64,000 bases of DNA from Distichodus sexfasciatus. Its lineage: Eukaryota; Chordata; Actinopteri; Characiformes; Distichodontidae. Shown here piece by piece: positions 32,721 to 44,404 of this stretch. Position 1 is the stretch's first letter. Each line of letters begins with the position of its first letter. The position numbers and the translations under genes were made by a program. The notes below the pieces were generated by a model that was not told the origin of the DNA, ran no database searches, and saw nothing but the letters and a program-made list of their open reading frames with translations. The stretch is from NCBI GenBank assembly GCA_032718565.1, contig JAVGVS010000310.1, positions 1-64,000 on the forward strand, in the 5' to 3' direction.

Positions 32721-33649
32721 TATGTCTAAATGAACAATTTTTGAGAACAAATAATTTAGCATATACGTGTGTGTGTGCATTTATTACATTGTTTTAGTAG
32801 GAAAACAGTATTTAAGTCAAACATTTCTTTAAGCATAACAATAATCTCAGTCATGTATTCAGACATTTTAAAGCATTATTTTATGTTTAAAAAAAGACTG
32901 TGACTGTATCAGACTTGTATCGGCAGATATCCAAATTTACAATATCGGTATCGGTATCGGACATAAAAAAATGGTATCAGCCCATCTCTAATATCTCGAT
33001 ATATATTCTCTCTTTCTGGAAGAGAACTACATTTCCCACAATCCCCCACGCATGACTCGGAGCCAATAAAAATATCGAGTATATCGCTGTTTTGTGAGTA
33101 GAATGCTGGTTGTTGTTGGTATTTACCATCTAAAATATGAGTTCTGTCAGTAATAAAGTGGAAGATTTGACTAAACTGGAGCGTATTTATGAGTGATAGC
33201 GTTCCACATTGCCAACCCCCAACATCGAGTCACGAGAGCCCACACACAGCACGTTTACATGGCGAAGAATGTGATTTATGCACATTTATGGATTTACTTC
33301 TGTTTTTGTGCACAGAATAATGGAACCAGTGCTGTTTTTCTTTGAAACCAAGTCAACTGCTTTGAGAGGGCAGAGAAGCTAAATGCAAAAGTGACGTACA
33401 TGCTGTCTGTTTAACATTAATGTGAGGATTTATACTCGATATTCACAATATAGTCATTTACTACATTGCACATGGAACAGGCCGAGATATACCCAGTATA
33501 TTTGATATATCGCCCACCCCTAATATATAATATATCTATTTTTTAATATATACAGAGAAAATTCATTCTCTGACTCCATCTCACAGTTACACGATGAGTG
33601 TACGGAAGTCACGGTAGCCTATCGTATGCCACTTTTGTTAAATTTCATA

Positions 33650-36600
33650 CTTCATAAGTCCGGCTCCACCTCTTGATTGCTGTTTGGTACTCTCAGTCCC
33701 CCCAGAATCTCCTTGCTTTCTGTTTTTCTTCCTGATTCCCCCCATTTTCTCTCACCCTGCGTTTTTGCATGCCGAAAAACACCCCCCTGTCGTCTCATTG
33801 CTGGAGAGGTTAAGATGCTGCCGGTCTCTAATCTCCACAATTGACAAATTGAAGTTGGAGCGTCGAGAACAATCAAGTTCCTGGGGGGTTAATGCAATAT
33901 ACCCCAAATGAAAGGACGGGGGTGGGGGAGGGTTGAGAAAGGGGGGTAAAAGGGCCTCGACATCAATACCATTTGCCCGGCCGAGGCGCGCCGAGCGCGT
34001 TTGGTAATAACCGGAACATTCCAACAAATCAATGGTTATTTAATTCTCAGCGAGCTCCCGAGTCCATTAAACCTGATTACGTTCGCCCGTTTTCTAGCCC
34101 GAGTCGTTATTTTATTATTATTTTTTTTCCCCGATGCAGGCACTTAATCTATACGGAGGACTTATGAGAACCTTCAAAGGCAATTTCAGCCTCTATTAAC
34201 ATAGCATGCTAGGTGCCATTTGGATCTAATTATTTATTGGACGGTGGGGGGATAAAGGGCGTGCATCTGAAACCTTGCGTCTCTCTCCAGGTTCCTATTC
34301 CAAAACGAGGACAGAAAAAACGACAGGCTACCTTCACGGCAAACGGGGCTGGGGGTGTTTGGGGGAAGCGGAACGAGGTCACGTCGGGCGCTGATGCGGA
34401 GTGCCGACGTAAACGGAGCACGGATAACAAAGACTCATTAGCAGCCGCTGAATCCGTGACGATCAATCATCTTTTTGGTGATCCAAGCATTTTCTCATCC
34501 AGGTCAACAACAACAACAACAGGAGGCCTGATTAATGTGGAGCAGCAGCGCCGGCCGACCCAGTTCTCACATGAGCGCAGGCCGCGATCAAACGCATGCT
34601 AGCGGTACCGACGTCGGGTTTTGCATTCTTCGGTACTAATGTTTTTAAAGGCAACGGTTTGGTGTTTGGAAACATGCCAACATAGCTAAAGGAAGGGAAA
34701 TTTGTAAGTGTAGGTATGGCAGTTTAAGAGCTTCCTCTTAAAACCTAAAAATCCCAAAATGACACCTGGTTCGAGGTTGGCACGTTATTGGCATAAGGCA
34801 ATTTTAAGGCAGCGCAACTTTTCGACTGTACACTGGATGCAATGTGATGCAAAATGTGGCATAAGAGTTTCTGCTAGGTTGAGTGTGATGCCTCAACTGC
34901 AGTTGGTGCTGCACTGCGACACGCAATGGAGCAAGCACCGCTGGGTTTTAAAGGGGATTAGATTTGAATACACCCTAAAATGTGTTTGTGCAACTTCCCT
35001 GACATCAATATAATAATTTTAAACATTTTTACATTCTTCTCACACAAAATTCCATCCATCTCATGGATTCAGGTTGCTGCTGCGGTTAAGCGTGATACTG
35101 TATCATTTCTCCACTCTATTTTTTCTTCAAGAGGCACTGCCCGACTTCCTCCCGTCCACTTGTAGTAGAGTGCCAACATGTAACAAGCCTGCTCTCGTGC
35201 CCACGGCCATTAAAACGCTCCAGAAAGTGCATTTGCATTCTGTCCCGTCAGCAGAACGGAGGGTCGTTAGCAAATGCCTCGGAGATCTTACAAGCACAAG
35301 AAGACCAAAAACAGGGTCGAGCACTGGCCTTGGGACCTGTGTCGCAGGACGCAGGGGGTGTTTACAGCTGCTCTCAATCAGGTCCTTGAGTTTTGTGACC
35401 AGGCTGTATGCCGCTGCCAAACGGGAGAGCATCGAGGCCGCTATTGATCTGATCTCCCAGTCAATACGCTCTCGTTCTGCTGTTGCGGTTGGGGATTATT
35501 TTAAGCAATTAGCACTACTACAAGGATTAGAGCTGCTCTTAAGGAATGCTTGATGGTTTCCCAAGCGGTCTCTGTGTAAAACAAAGATGCATGTTTCTTT
35601 ACTTATTTACTGACTCTGCTAGTAGAGGTTTTTTACTATTATTATACAATATTACTGAAAGGTTAGTACGTAAGAAACAAATTTAAGGTACAGCTTTATT
35701 TTAAAATAATACATAATAGGACAAAAAATTCTATCAACTGGCCAAACTAACGACTAAATTTTTTTTGTTGTGAAGTTTATAGAACACACACCGATTGCGC
35801 TGATTTTGTGTCTTATTGACAGTTTTGCAAAAAGAAATGGACTCGCTAAATTCTGAGAGCAGGCAGTGAGGTTACTCGGTGAAAAGAGCTGCACCAATAT
35901 CCGTCATTGTTAAGAAAAGCCCAGCAAAACGCTTCCTCCGGTTTTACGGTGGAGCGCAGGATGATAAGTTACTTGGCTCTGGGTGGGGGGAGGGAGGAAG
36001 GGTTGGGGGGGCCTTGGGGTGTAGCGGTGGGGTAAGGGGGGGTTGCTGACTCTCAAGACTGGAGAGTAAAGCTCCTGCCCTGCGGTCAACCTCCAAGAGC
36101 GAGGGCATGAATGTTAAGCAGGCGGCCGATCGATAGAGGCAAATATACCTCAACTGCACCATTTGTTCAACCATGAGAGATGTCAATACCCAGATTAGGG
36201 TGATCCATCTTTTTGATTTCCCACTGTCTTGCGCCGGCGTCATTGCCTGTATTAAAAGTGTTTGCTTTCTCGAGCGTAAAAATTCCAATTATTGCTCGGA
36301 GCGCCACAGCGGCACGGGGCGACTTGCGTGAGAGTGCACCTGCCGTTACCTGAAACGATGCTTGTGCTGCGCGGCAGGGAAAGGTGGGGAAGCTGAAAGA
36401 AAGACAGGGTTGAAAGATAGGGGTTGTGCAAAGGCCAAAGAGGATGATGGCGAAATCGCGGTGGGCCATAGGGGTGGGGGGGAGTGAAAGGACCGCAGCG
36501 TTTCTTTTTGCCGCTCTGCAGAACGGCTCAGACACAATATGTAGAGTCATAAAAAGCGGTGGAGGTGGGGGTGGGGGTGAGGAATGTGGGAATCAATGGT

Positions 36601-37431
36601 GGGCTCGATCGATGGTGTTGTGATGCCCTCCGTTCCTTGAGATCCCTCGGCTTGTGAGGGCAGGTGTCGGGAGGAGGTGAGAAACAATAGAGTCAGCACT
36701 GCCTCACTTTTAAAAAACACTGTCACGTCTCCCAAGCCAGGATTACGGCGACTTGGACGGTTGCTGCGCTTTCCCTGCCTTCCCATTTTCTCGAAGGAAA
36801 GGGGCATTGATGCTCTTTCTGTTTCCTCCTTAATGAACTCCTCCAACCATAACATAATGTAAGGGTTACATAAAAGGGAGTTGCTCCTTAATGATCTGCC
36901 AGGACGTGTCCCTCTTCTTAAAAAGTCACCACGAGTCGAAGGGGAACATGTGCCGGAGTTGTCTGGTGGGGAAGCGGCTTTCCGCAGCAAGCAAGATGGC
37001 ACATGTAGCCTCCAACCATTAAAAAGGAAGAGGGGGGGAATGCAAATGCCAAGTGTAGAATAATTTCCCCGCGAGGTGTCTGCGTGTAAATGAAGAGGCT
37101 GAGGTTAGACATGTGGCCCGCTGTAAAGGTTCAAAGCATTGAGGGTCTCGCTAATTAGCAGGCATATTGGCCTGCTCTGAACATGCCTTCACATTTCACA
37201 TCAGACGCCTTCGGGGCGTGCGAAGTGCCTCCTTTTTGGCTCGCTTTTTGCTAAGGACGCAGATGCAGGGAGCTGATTAATGACGGCTAATAATGAACTG
37301 CTCGGAAGTTCCCGTTGGGTCTGAGTGAAGGTCCGGTTTGACAGTCCCACTGTGTGATAGGACTTTGCGGTAAACCAAGAACTCAAATGCTGTTTCAACC
37401 TGTTCTTTAGGCTTCTGTGATATAGCCCGGC
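33650..37431. promoter_or_regulatory. Long repeat-free block, candidate conserved regulatory region (left part)
   Basis: Nearly 3.8 kb without microsatellites or transposons, which is unusual for this window. It contains many AT cores in CpG-retaining sequence: CAATGGTTATTTAATTCTCA, GGATCTAATTATTTATTGG (34221-34240), GATGCAGGCACTTAATC, CTCGCTAATTAGCAGGC (37147-37163). Frames at 34213-34602, 35074-35553 and 36547-37002 are open for 129-159 codons but show no family signature. Whether any is an exon needs alignment. I favour a cluster of non-coding regulatory elements. Confidence 0.4.
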
Positions 37432-37605
37432 CAGGGGTGCGTTTCCCAAAAGCATAGGTGGTAACATATTGCTATGTTAGCAACACTATGTTAGTTACTA
37501 ATGTACGATATGTTAGTTGCTAATGTACGCTATGTTAGTTGCTAACGTACACTATGCTAGTTGCTAATGTACGCTATGTTAGTTGCTTTTGGGAAACACA
37601 ACCCA
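37432..37605. mobile_element. DNA element M with internal 22-bp minisatellite, copy 1 (about 6 units)
   Basis: The left end GGGGTGCGTTTCCCAAAAGC and right end (reverse strand) TGGGTTGTGTTTCCCAAAAG are terminal inverted repeats. The interior is a tandem repeat of GCTATGTTAGTTGCTAATGT plus AC. The same family, reversed and longer, is at 59671-60145. It sits inside an otherwise repeat-free block. Confidence 0.85.
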
Positions 37606-39490
37606 GGTCCAGTGTTAAGTTTATTCAGAGAGTCCAGCCCAATTATGAGTTAATTACCCAGTGATCTGGAGGATATTCTAAAGGCGCACACAAGCCACCT
37701 TTTTTGCTACCATTAGAAAAATGGACAGAGAGAGCCAGAGCGCTTCCTCGCAGAGGGGACCTAATTAGGCCCGCTGATGCTTAGAAGTGAGACGCTCTGA
37801 CTCTTAAGCAGATTTTTAAAAAGTCACTTGCATTCCTGAACTGTGTGCTGAGAACTTCCAGGCAATTTCTTGCAAATGCAGCCGAGACCAGTTTGCGTGC
37901 TATTTTGACACTTTTGTCGCCCTATTTTCAGTCCAGAGTCTGGAGCTGAAGCTGTTTGCTAGGTAGCATTTCGAGAGTCTGGGCTTTAACTTTGGCAATA
38001 TTGCTGTCAAGAAGTGCAAGCATTTTCACCCATTCATTTCCAAATCCTCCAGGTCTGAAAGACCTCTCAAGAGCACTATATGATTAGCAGGCAGGAGTGG
38101 TGCAACACTTTTAGCACTTGCCTTAAAATTCAAGCAGCTTTTCCAACCTTGAAACTAGCCAAAATTTGAGGGGTGGGGGGAAGATTTTCAGCTCCGGTAG
38201 GGAACCATAAATGTTTATTTCCACCGCAAAACTTAACTTGTTATAATTCAAGGTTTTGCCTGCAGATGTTGACTTGCTTGGTAATCTATAAGCACTGGCA
38301 TCACAGAGTAAATATTGATTGCTGGCTGGATTGTGGAACATCTCGTCCAATTGCGTACCACTGTCTCAAATGACCCAGTAGTTAGGGATTTTTTGCATGT
38401 TATGTTATCTTTAAAACTTGAGAGCGGAGAGGGAAAGCTATTTCCTTGGTGCACACCAGTCACAACAATGGTGGGGCGAGATCATCATCGCTGTCACTTG
38501 ACTGCGTTTAACAGGGTCTTGCCCAAGGAAAGTGACTTGCAAAAGCGTGGGCACTTCCCTGACAGAATGAGGCTCAGAGTGAGGACATGGATATGACACG
38601 ATGCGCCTAATAATCTCAAGGCGAGGCTCAAATTCTTCCTCCCATCTTAGATTTCACAGCAGGGATTAAAAACGTCAAGTTGGTTGTAAGTTCTAATACC
38701 TCTAGCACTGAACTGTTCTAAGGACAACCTATGATGGCCTTAAAAAGGATGCCTTGCCTTTGCACCTTTGCGCTTGAACCCAGGTTAAACGCATCAGGCC
38801 CAGATGCACCTCACCCCTTGCTGCTCGACATGCAAACGATGCGACGCCCAACCTCTCTGTTGCTTGTAAACAGAAGGTGTGTACAACGGCGCCGGTACGC
38901 CAGCACGCTCCAATCAAAGCAAATTAGATCAGGAGAGGCCCGGAGCTCACTTTGGCGCCTTCGCATGTCTGTCGGCGGCTGCGGCAGCCGTCTGCAAGCA
39001 TAAGTGAATTTCCATCCCATTAGGGGAACCGTGGAGGACCAAGCGCTGCCTGCTGCAGAGCCACTCCAGACAGCCTCTAATGAATCAAGTGGCCACAGAG
39101 CGGTCCCCCCTCTCCTCTCCCGGCCAAACAATGGCCGTTAAACGACTGCTTGGCCGTGCTTGAGACTAACAAAGTGGCGCTCTCTAGCTAGAGCTTGTCC
39201 CAAGGCTGGAAAGATAGCTGGCTCTGCTTTAACAAATCTAATGGCTTGGCACAAGGGGTGCGTGGCTCAAACACAAACTTAACTAGCTTAAGGGTGCAAA
39301 AATAGTACTTGGATGTATTCTCTTCATTAAAACGGGTGTTATATTGTGTGAAGCATGTCCTCTCCGCTTCTCTTTCAAAGCAAGGTGATAGAATGGTGCA
39401 TCTGCTGGACACATCCCCGGACGCAAAGCATGGTGTAAAGTCATTTGCCGCTTACTGCAAGTACTATGGGTGCCAATACAAAACCAATAT
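37606..39490. promoter_or_regulatory. Long repeat-free block, candidate conserved regulatory region (right part)
   Basis: The repeat-free sequence continues. It includes GAGTTAATTACCCAGTGATC, GACCTAATTAGGCCCGCTGA, CAAAGCAAATTAGATCAGG and CCTCTAATGAATCAAGTGG, all AT cores in GC context. The part at 38730-39180 is CpG-retaining and open on both strands without family motifs. No splice-flanked exon was found. Confidence 0.35.
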
Positions 39491-39496
39491 TTTTTC

Positions 39497-40691
39497 TAGG
39501 GCTGAAACGATTATTCAAATAACTCAAATAATTCGAAGACAAAAAATAGCATTTTTTTCTAGAATCAAAGCTGCGTTTAATTCTTTTCACTGGCTAGAGC
39601 ATGCTCCGCTTGTGTTTCACATGGATTCCTATTAGTGACGCACGTTTTCAGTAGTGCGATCACGGCAAGAGCTGATCTCTCTGTATGTGGAAGTATTTGT
39701 GAGCAATTCCATGCACAAAATCTGAAGTAAATGCGTAAAAACACATACATGACATTCTTCGCTTGCGACTCACGTTCAGTCAAATCTTCTGCTTTATAAC
39801 ATACATAACTCATATTTTAGCTGATAAATGACAACAAAAACAACCAGCGTTCTACTCACAATACAGCCACTTACTATATATTTTCAATGTTTATTCCTGA
39901 CGCGTGTTCATCGCATTATTGTGACGTGGCTCCGAGTGGTGCACCGGGGATTGTGGGAGATGTAGTTTTCTTCCAGAAAGGCCCAAAACCAGCTCATTTT
40001 ATCATCCAGAATAAATCCAAATCGTCTCAAAATGACCCAAAACTTCAGTATTTCTTCATTTTCAATTAATCAGAAAATATTTACTTCAATTTTATAATGT
40101 TAATAGGGAAAAATATAGAAAAAAGCATTATTTTAATCAAAAATTGTATTCTTTATTCTGAAAGAAGTGTTTCCACCTGGCCCTAACCTTATTTTTCTTC
40201 ACAGTACTAAGCCACAGAATGTCTCTGCATAATAAAACAATGCAAGGCAATAAAACAGACACTATTCTTACTATTTATAATTGTTTTATCTACAGTTGCA
40301 GCACTTTTACACTAGATAAAGCAAAAAAAAAAGTAAAATTTTCTACAGGTGCAATTCAGTTTTCATCAGAAATGTGCTGATTTCAAGACTGTGTCAGCGT
40401 TTACACATCAAACTAAACAAAATCTGAGTAGTGCAGGACACAACAACGTAAGGCGTGAGAATTTCTACACACACTCTAGAATAAGCCTAAAAACAAAGGT
40501 ATAGAAAAACACCCCAAATTTACTGTAAGGGTTCATTTCGATTTTTAAAAAGGGCACATTGAAATAAAAAAGCCAGTTGTACATTTTCAGACTTGTCTTT
40601 TTTCTGTTAATAAAAAAGAATTTATCTTATTATTCGATTAATCATTCGTTAGAATACTCGATTCCAAAAATAATTGTTAGCTGCAGCGCTA
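39497..40691. mobile_element. Element D, copy 2 (long form)
   Basis: The left end TAGGGCTGAAACGATTATTC and right end (reverse strand) TAGCGCTGCAGCTAACAATT are imperfect terminal inverted repeats. The interior includes TTTTCACTGGCTAGAGCATG, GGATTGTGGGAGATGTAGTT and a long AT-rich right half. No transposase was found. The hairpin seen in copy 1 is not preserved here. Confidence 0.7.
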
Positions 40692-42185
40692 ATTTCTCCA
40701 CTTATAATTTTAAATGAGCAGTTGTTATTGACAAAGCCAGTGCCATTTCTAGCCTGTATGGTGCAATGTTTGAGCCTCTCCCACCCCGTCCTTGTCACCA
40801 TTCCTGTTTACTCTGCCCTTACACCAGCTTTGGAAGACAAAAAATCGATGCGGTGCAGACAATCGGTGCAGATCGAGTACACAAAAGTAATACATGTTGA
40901 GATTTTTTCCAACCCCCAAGAAGTGGCTTCTTGTTGGCAGCCGTCACCCATATACATATACCCAAAATCCACCTCTGCATGGACTCTGCACTTTCTCAAA
41001 AACTGCCACCACTTCCCAGAGCAACGCTCAGCAAATTTCAGCCTCAATTTGTTAGGCAGGACGAATTAGATTCTGAAGTTTCCAGTGTCACAATATTTTT
41101 TTTGCTGTTATCAGTCTGACAGTGACACTGAGACACGTTGTCCCCCGGTAATGATACCCCTCATGCAGAATAATGAGCGTTTACGTCTCTACTCCACTGT
41201 GCATATTTCGGACCTTGTTTTGCCTTCTACAGACAGTCTCCCCACAGCGTTTTCACGGAGCGGCAGGAGTGCCACTCTGAGCTCCCGGGAGCGTGCTACT
41301 CCCATTTTCTTCGGTATATTGCAAGCTGTACTTTGCCTCCTTGAAAAGGTCATGCATTGAGCAAAGCAAAAATAAATAACCTGACGAGTCCCGGAAGGCG
41401 GGGAGCGGTTTACACAAAGGCAGAGATTTGTAACGGCTGCCGAAAAATCCCCCAAAAGCCGGGCCATCGTTTCTCGAAGAGCTCCACAGGGTTTTTTGAT
41501 CGCTGCCATGTAGGAAGCTGTTCCCGATGAGCTTAATGTGTCTTTTTTTTACCTCTCAAACACATACAACCACACACACACACACACACACACTCAGAGT
41601 CAGGTTGCAAGGATTTAGTGCCGGTGGAGGGGCGTGGAGGATTAGCCCAAATTATTTACAGCGTCTGGTAACCGGGGGTCGCCCGTCGCTAAGCGTCAAC
41701 GTCGTCCATTCTCGCCTTTAAAAAAAAGGAAGAAAGGGGGCCTGCCCTGCTAAATCTGGCACTTCATCAAAGGCGCTATATTAACGACCCCGGGATTCGT
41801 CATGCAAATTCTACGGAGGAACGCGAACTTTCCCGGGAACGCGTCAGCGTGATCGCTCCCAAGGTCGCCATGAATCTTCTTCAAACGGGACGTCATAAAG
41901 CATCTGCATACTTTGATGGAGTGGGAATGGATGGCTTCCCTCGTCAAGATACTCTCTCTCTCTCGCTTTCTCCGGCGGTCCCTGAGAGAAAGGCCCGAGC
42001 CCAGATTATGCACATCTGATAAGTTCTTTATGACTCTCCACTGAGCCAAAATCAATTTATTTACCGTTATCAGATTCAGCATTTAAAGTCATCCACTTTC
42101 CCCGAGCTGTGCACTCCAACACAAAAAAAGGAAAGAAGAACCAGATAGCGCTAGATCTTTCCCGCTCGTCGAGCACGTAATCTCA
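40692..42185. promoter_or_regulatory. Second repeat-poor candidate regulatory block
   Basis: About 1.5 kb with only one CA microsatellite (about 41572-41594). The section 41750-42080 carries GTCATGCAAATTCTACGG (an ATGCAAAT octamer), GAGCCCAGATTATGCACATC and AAAATCAATTTATTTACCG. The frame 40674-41069 (131 codons) begins inside element D and has no motif. Confidence 0.4.
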
Positions 42186-42220
42186 GGCAAATAACTATAC
42201 ATTTTTTCAACAATAAAGAC

Positions 42221-42790
42221 TAAACATAGCCCGATACCACTGTTATTTTATGTCCGATACGATACTGCAAATGTGCACATCGGCCGATACGATACAAATC
42301 CGAAACAGTCTCTGAGTCTTTTTTAAACAGAAAATAATGCTTTAAAAATGTCTGAATACATGACTGAGAATATTCTGTTATGCTTAAATACTGTTATCAT
42401 AACTATAACAAAGTAATAATTATATGTCCATATGTATATGATAATTTATTCATTATTAAAATAACATTTTTAAACACAGTTCGGTAATTTTGTGACAGTC
42501 CCTAATCCTGCAGCGCTAAAACCATCAGGAAGACAGATTGCGAGTAAGAGCTGGTGTAGTTAAGGAAATTAAGCGGTATTTGCTTTTGAGGTTGTAGTGT
42601 GTTGCGTTGCTTGTTCTGCTCATTGTCATATCAGTATGTAGGAATTAGCGCAAATGTCGAACAATAAACCAGCTTTACCGCAGTAAAACTTCCCATACAG
42701 ATCGGCCCAATGCCACCAATACCCGATCCAGCTATTTGAGTCGTTATCGGACCGATATCTGATCCACGTATTGGATCGGACCCATCTTTA
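42221..42790. mobile_element. hAT-like element C, complete copy, reverse orientation
   Basis: The ends TAAACATAGCCCGATACCAC and (reverse strand) TAAAGATGGGTCCGATCCAA are related to those of the copy at 31884. Exact 8-base target duplications ATAAAGAC lie at 42213-42220 and 42791-42798. The 570-base length without element D shows the uninterrupted form. The minus-strand right half contains AACGACTCAAATAGCTGGAT, also seen at 9230-9260. Confidence 0.9.
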
Positions 42791-42799
42791 ATAAAGACC

Positions 42800-43311
42800 A
42801 CAAGCTATATTACAAAGACAAGTCTTTTCAAGTAGACACCGTTTCTGATTGGTGTTGACCCGATAAGCTACCATATCCGCACGAGGCACGCTCATTGTAT
42901 CACAACATGGTTTTGACAGCTGCGTGACGGAGTCGGAGGATGGAGTCCAACTTAACCAAGACACTTTATTGGTATCTGTGTTTAATTTTGACCAGCACCG
43001 ATATTAAGTAATTACAAAGTGCGCTACTGTGGCTCCACTGCCGTTTCTTCTCTCTGTGCCGTTTGCTCTCGACTCGCTGCTTCCTTTAATGTCCCGCCCA
43101 CAACAGTCTGATTGTCTATATGTCACATGAGTAGTAGCCAGTCAACGGTTCCAAATATTGTAGGGGTGTTGCGATTCAATTTAATCAAATCACAATTCTT
43201 TCTCTGTTGATTCAAAATCGATTCACGCATTCCAAAAAAATTATTCATATTTTTCAACTAACGTAATGGAACTATTTTACTTTTTGCAATGTAGAAATCT
43301 GTCCAGATAGA
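42800..43311. other. Unassigned, with fragments of transposon ends
   Basis: GGTATCTGTGTTTAATTTTG (42972-42991) is shared with element J. GTAGGGGTGTTGCGATTCAA (43160 onwards) resembles another element end. CpG-containing unique sequence lies in between. Confidence 0.35.
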
Positions 43312-43530
43312 GCTCCTGTCTCAGGTCGCAGGTTTGAATCCAGGGCCAGTAAAGTTACCACTAAGGTACTTATGAGCAAGGTACCAACCCGGGCGCTGCC
43401 TTTGTAAGCTGCCCACTGCTCCTTCACAGACGGGTCAAATGCAGAGGTCATATTTTATTGTGGTGCACTGTGTGCTGTGCTGTGGTGTGTTCACAATGAC
43501 AAATACTCACGTTTACTTTCACTAATGCAC
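43312..43530 (+). mobile_element. SINE family S
   Basis: CAGGTTTGAATCCAGGGCCA (B box), ACTAAGGTACTTATGAGCAA, GCTGCCCACTGCTCCTTCAC and GGTGTGTTCACAATGACAAA match the family. The 5' head is degraded. Confidence 0.8.
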
Positions 43531-43539
43531 CTGCCAAGA

Positions 43540-44030
43540 CCTGCACCCGGGATCTCCAAACTGACAATTTTTTCCACTGCACTGGCTGCCGTCATCTTCC
43601 TTGTTTTTGCTTCACAGGCGTTTTCTAGACATTGTTCTTGCCCTTGTCCACCCTGAATTTTGTCTTCACATTGAGAGACAGGGTAAGGGCTTTTCAGGCC
43701 TGGTGCTAAAACTGCTTTTCTCGCTCCGTCGTTGTTAAAAAAAAAAACACTTTTTTGTTGCACTTTGCTTGTTGGGTCGGGCCGGAGCGGATAAAGCCCA
43801 CATTGGGATCAATTTAGAGCACCGGAGCGGTTCGCCGACTGCCGAGTGGTGCTTTTAGCCGCGGGGCCCCGTGTTTTCCTCAGCCCCGGATGGAGATATG
43901 CTGCACTGTCCTTGAGGAGGATACAGGCCGTCTGTCCGGGACCAGACTGGCAGATGTCATGGCAAGCAGGGCAGGGCAGGGCAGGGCATCATCCCTGCTT
44001 CTCAAAAATCCCTTTCTATTTTCTACAGAC
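43540..44030. promoter_or_regulatory. GC-rich candidate regulatory block
   Basis: Unique sequence after the SINE, CpG-retaining from about 43770 (GGTTCGCCGACTGCCGAG), ending in a short GGGCA repeat (43966-43987). No coding motif. Confidence 0.2.
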
Positions 44031-44052
44031 TGAAAAAACAGTGAGGTATTTT

Positions 44053-44404
44053 GTAGGGCTGGTCGATTAATCTAAAATGTAATTTATTGATTAAGCGATG
44101 TAATCCTGCCCATGACAGTTTTTAAATAATTCTGTACAAACTTTTGTCCTCATAGGTCCATCCTCAAGGTTTGAACTGTAAATATACCACCAGGTAGAAC
44201 TGCTGGCGCTTCCTGATCCGCCATGTTTTCTTGCAAGCGCTAGCGTTGTTGGCTGACCAACAGAAGTCTTGGATTTCTCTCCATTGTAAAGATAATCTTG
44301 TCAGCCAAACCACCGATCTCAAAGGAACACATTACAATGTTCACATAAAATAGGAACGAATGCCGATGTGCCTGGTGACGCTTTTCGTAACTTAGCAACA
44401 ACAG
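44053..44404. mobile_element. Element E-like sequence next to the THAP fragment
   Basis: TAGGGCTGGTCGATTAATCT resembles the left end of E, and CAAGGTTTGAACTGTAAATA matches E at 20932-20951. The following sequence to 44404 is not shared with the E copy at 20034, so this could be a longer relative or an unrelated gene fragment beside E. Confidence 0.45.

Larger units (their letters stand above)
31884..32990. mobile_element. hAT-like element C inserted in element B
   Basis: The ends are TAGAGGTGTAGCCGATCCGA and (reverse strand) TAGAGATGGGCTGATACCAT. The element is flanked by exact 8-base direct repeats ATATCTCG at 31876-31883 and 32991-32998. Eight-base target duplications are characteristic of the hAT superfamily. 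No transposase is encoded, so it is non-autonomous. Its 1107 bases exceed the 570 of the copy at 42221-42790 because element D is inserted inside. Confidence 0.85.
31808..33523. mobile_element. Element B (GCTGGGCGATAT ends), disrupted by nested elements
   Basis: The left end TAATGCTGGGCGATATGGTC and the right end (reverse strand) TTAGGGGTGGGCGATATATC are terminal inverted repeats. The interior right half (ATGAGTTCTGTCAGTAATAA, ACATGCTGTCTGTTTAACAT, CACAATATAGTCATTTACTA) is shared with copy 2 at 47297-47609. Removing 31884-32990 restores a continuous B sequence. Confidence 0.8.

Noticed and set aside
35074..35553. 159-codon plus-strand frame as an exon
   Set aside because: No recognisable family and the opposite strand is also open for 101 codons. 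Left as part of a candidate regulatory block.
36547..37002. 151-codon minus-strand frame as an exon
   Set aside because: No domain, no flanking splice pair that fits, and overlapping open plus-strand frames. Balanced GC DNA gives such frames by chance.
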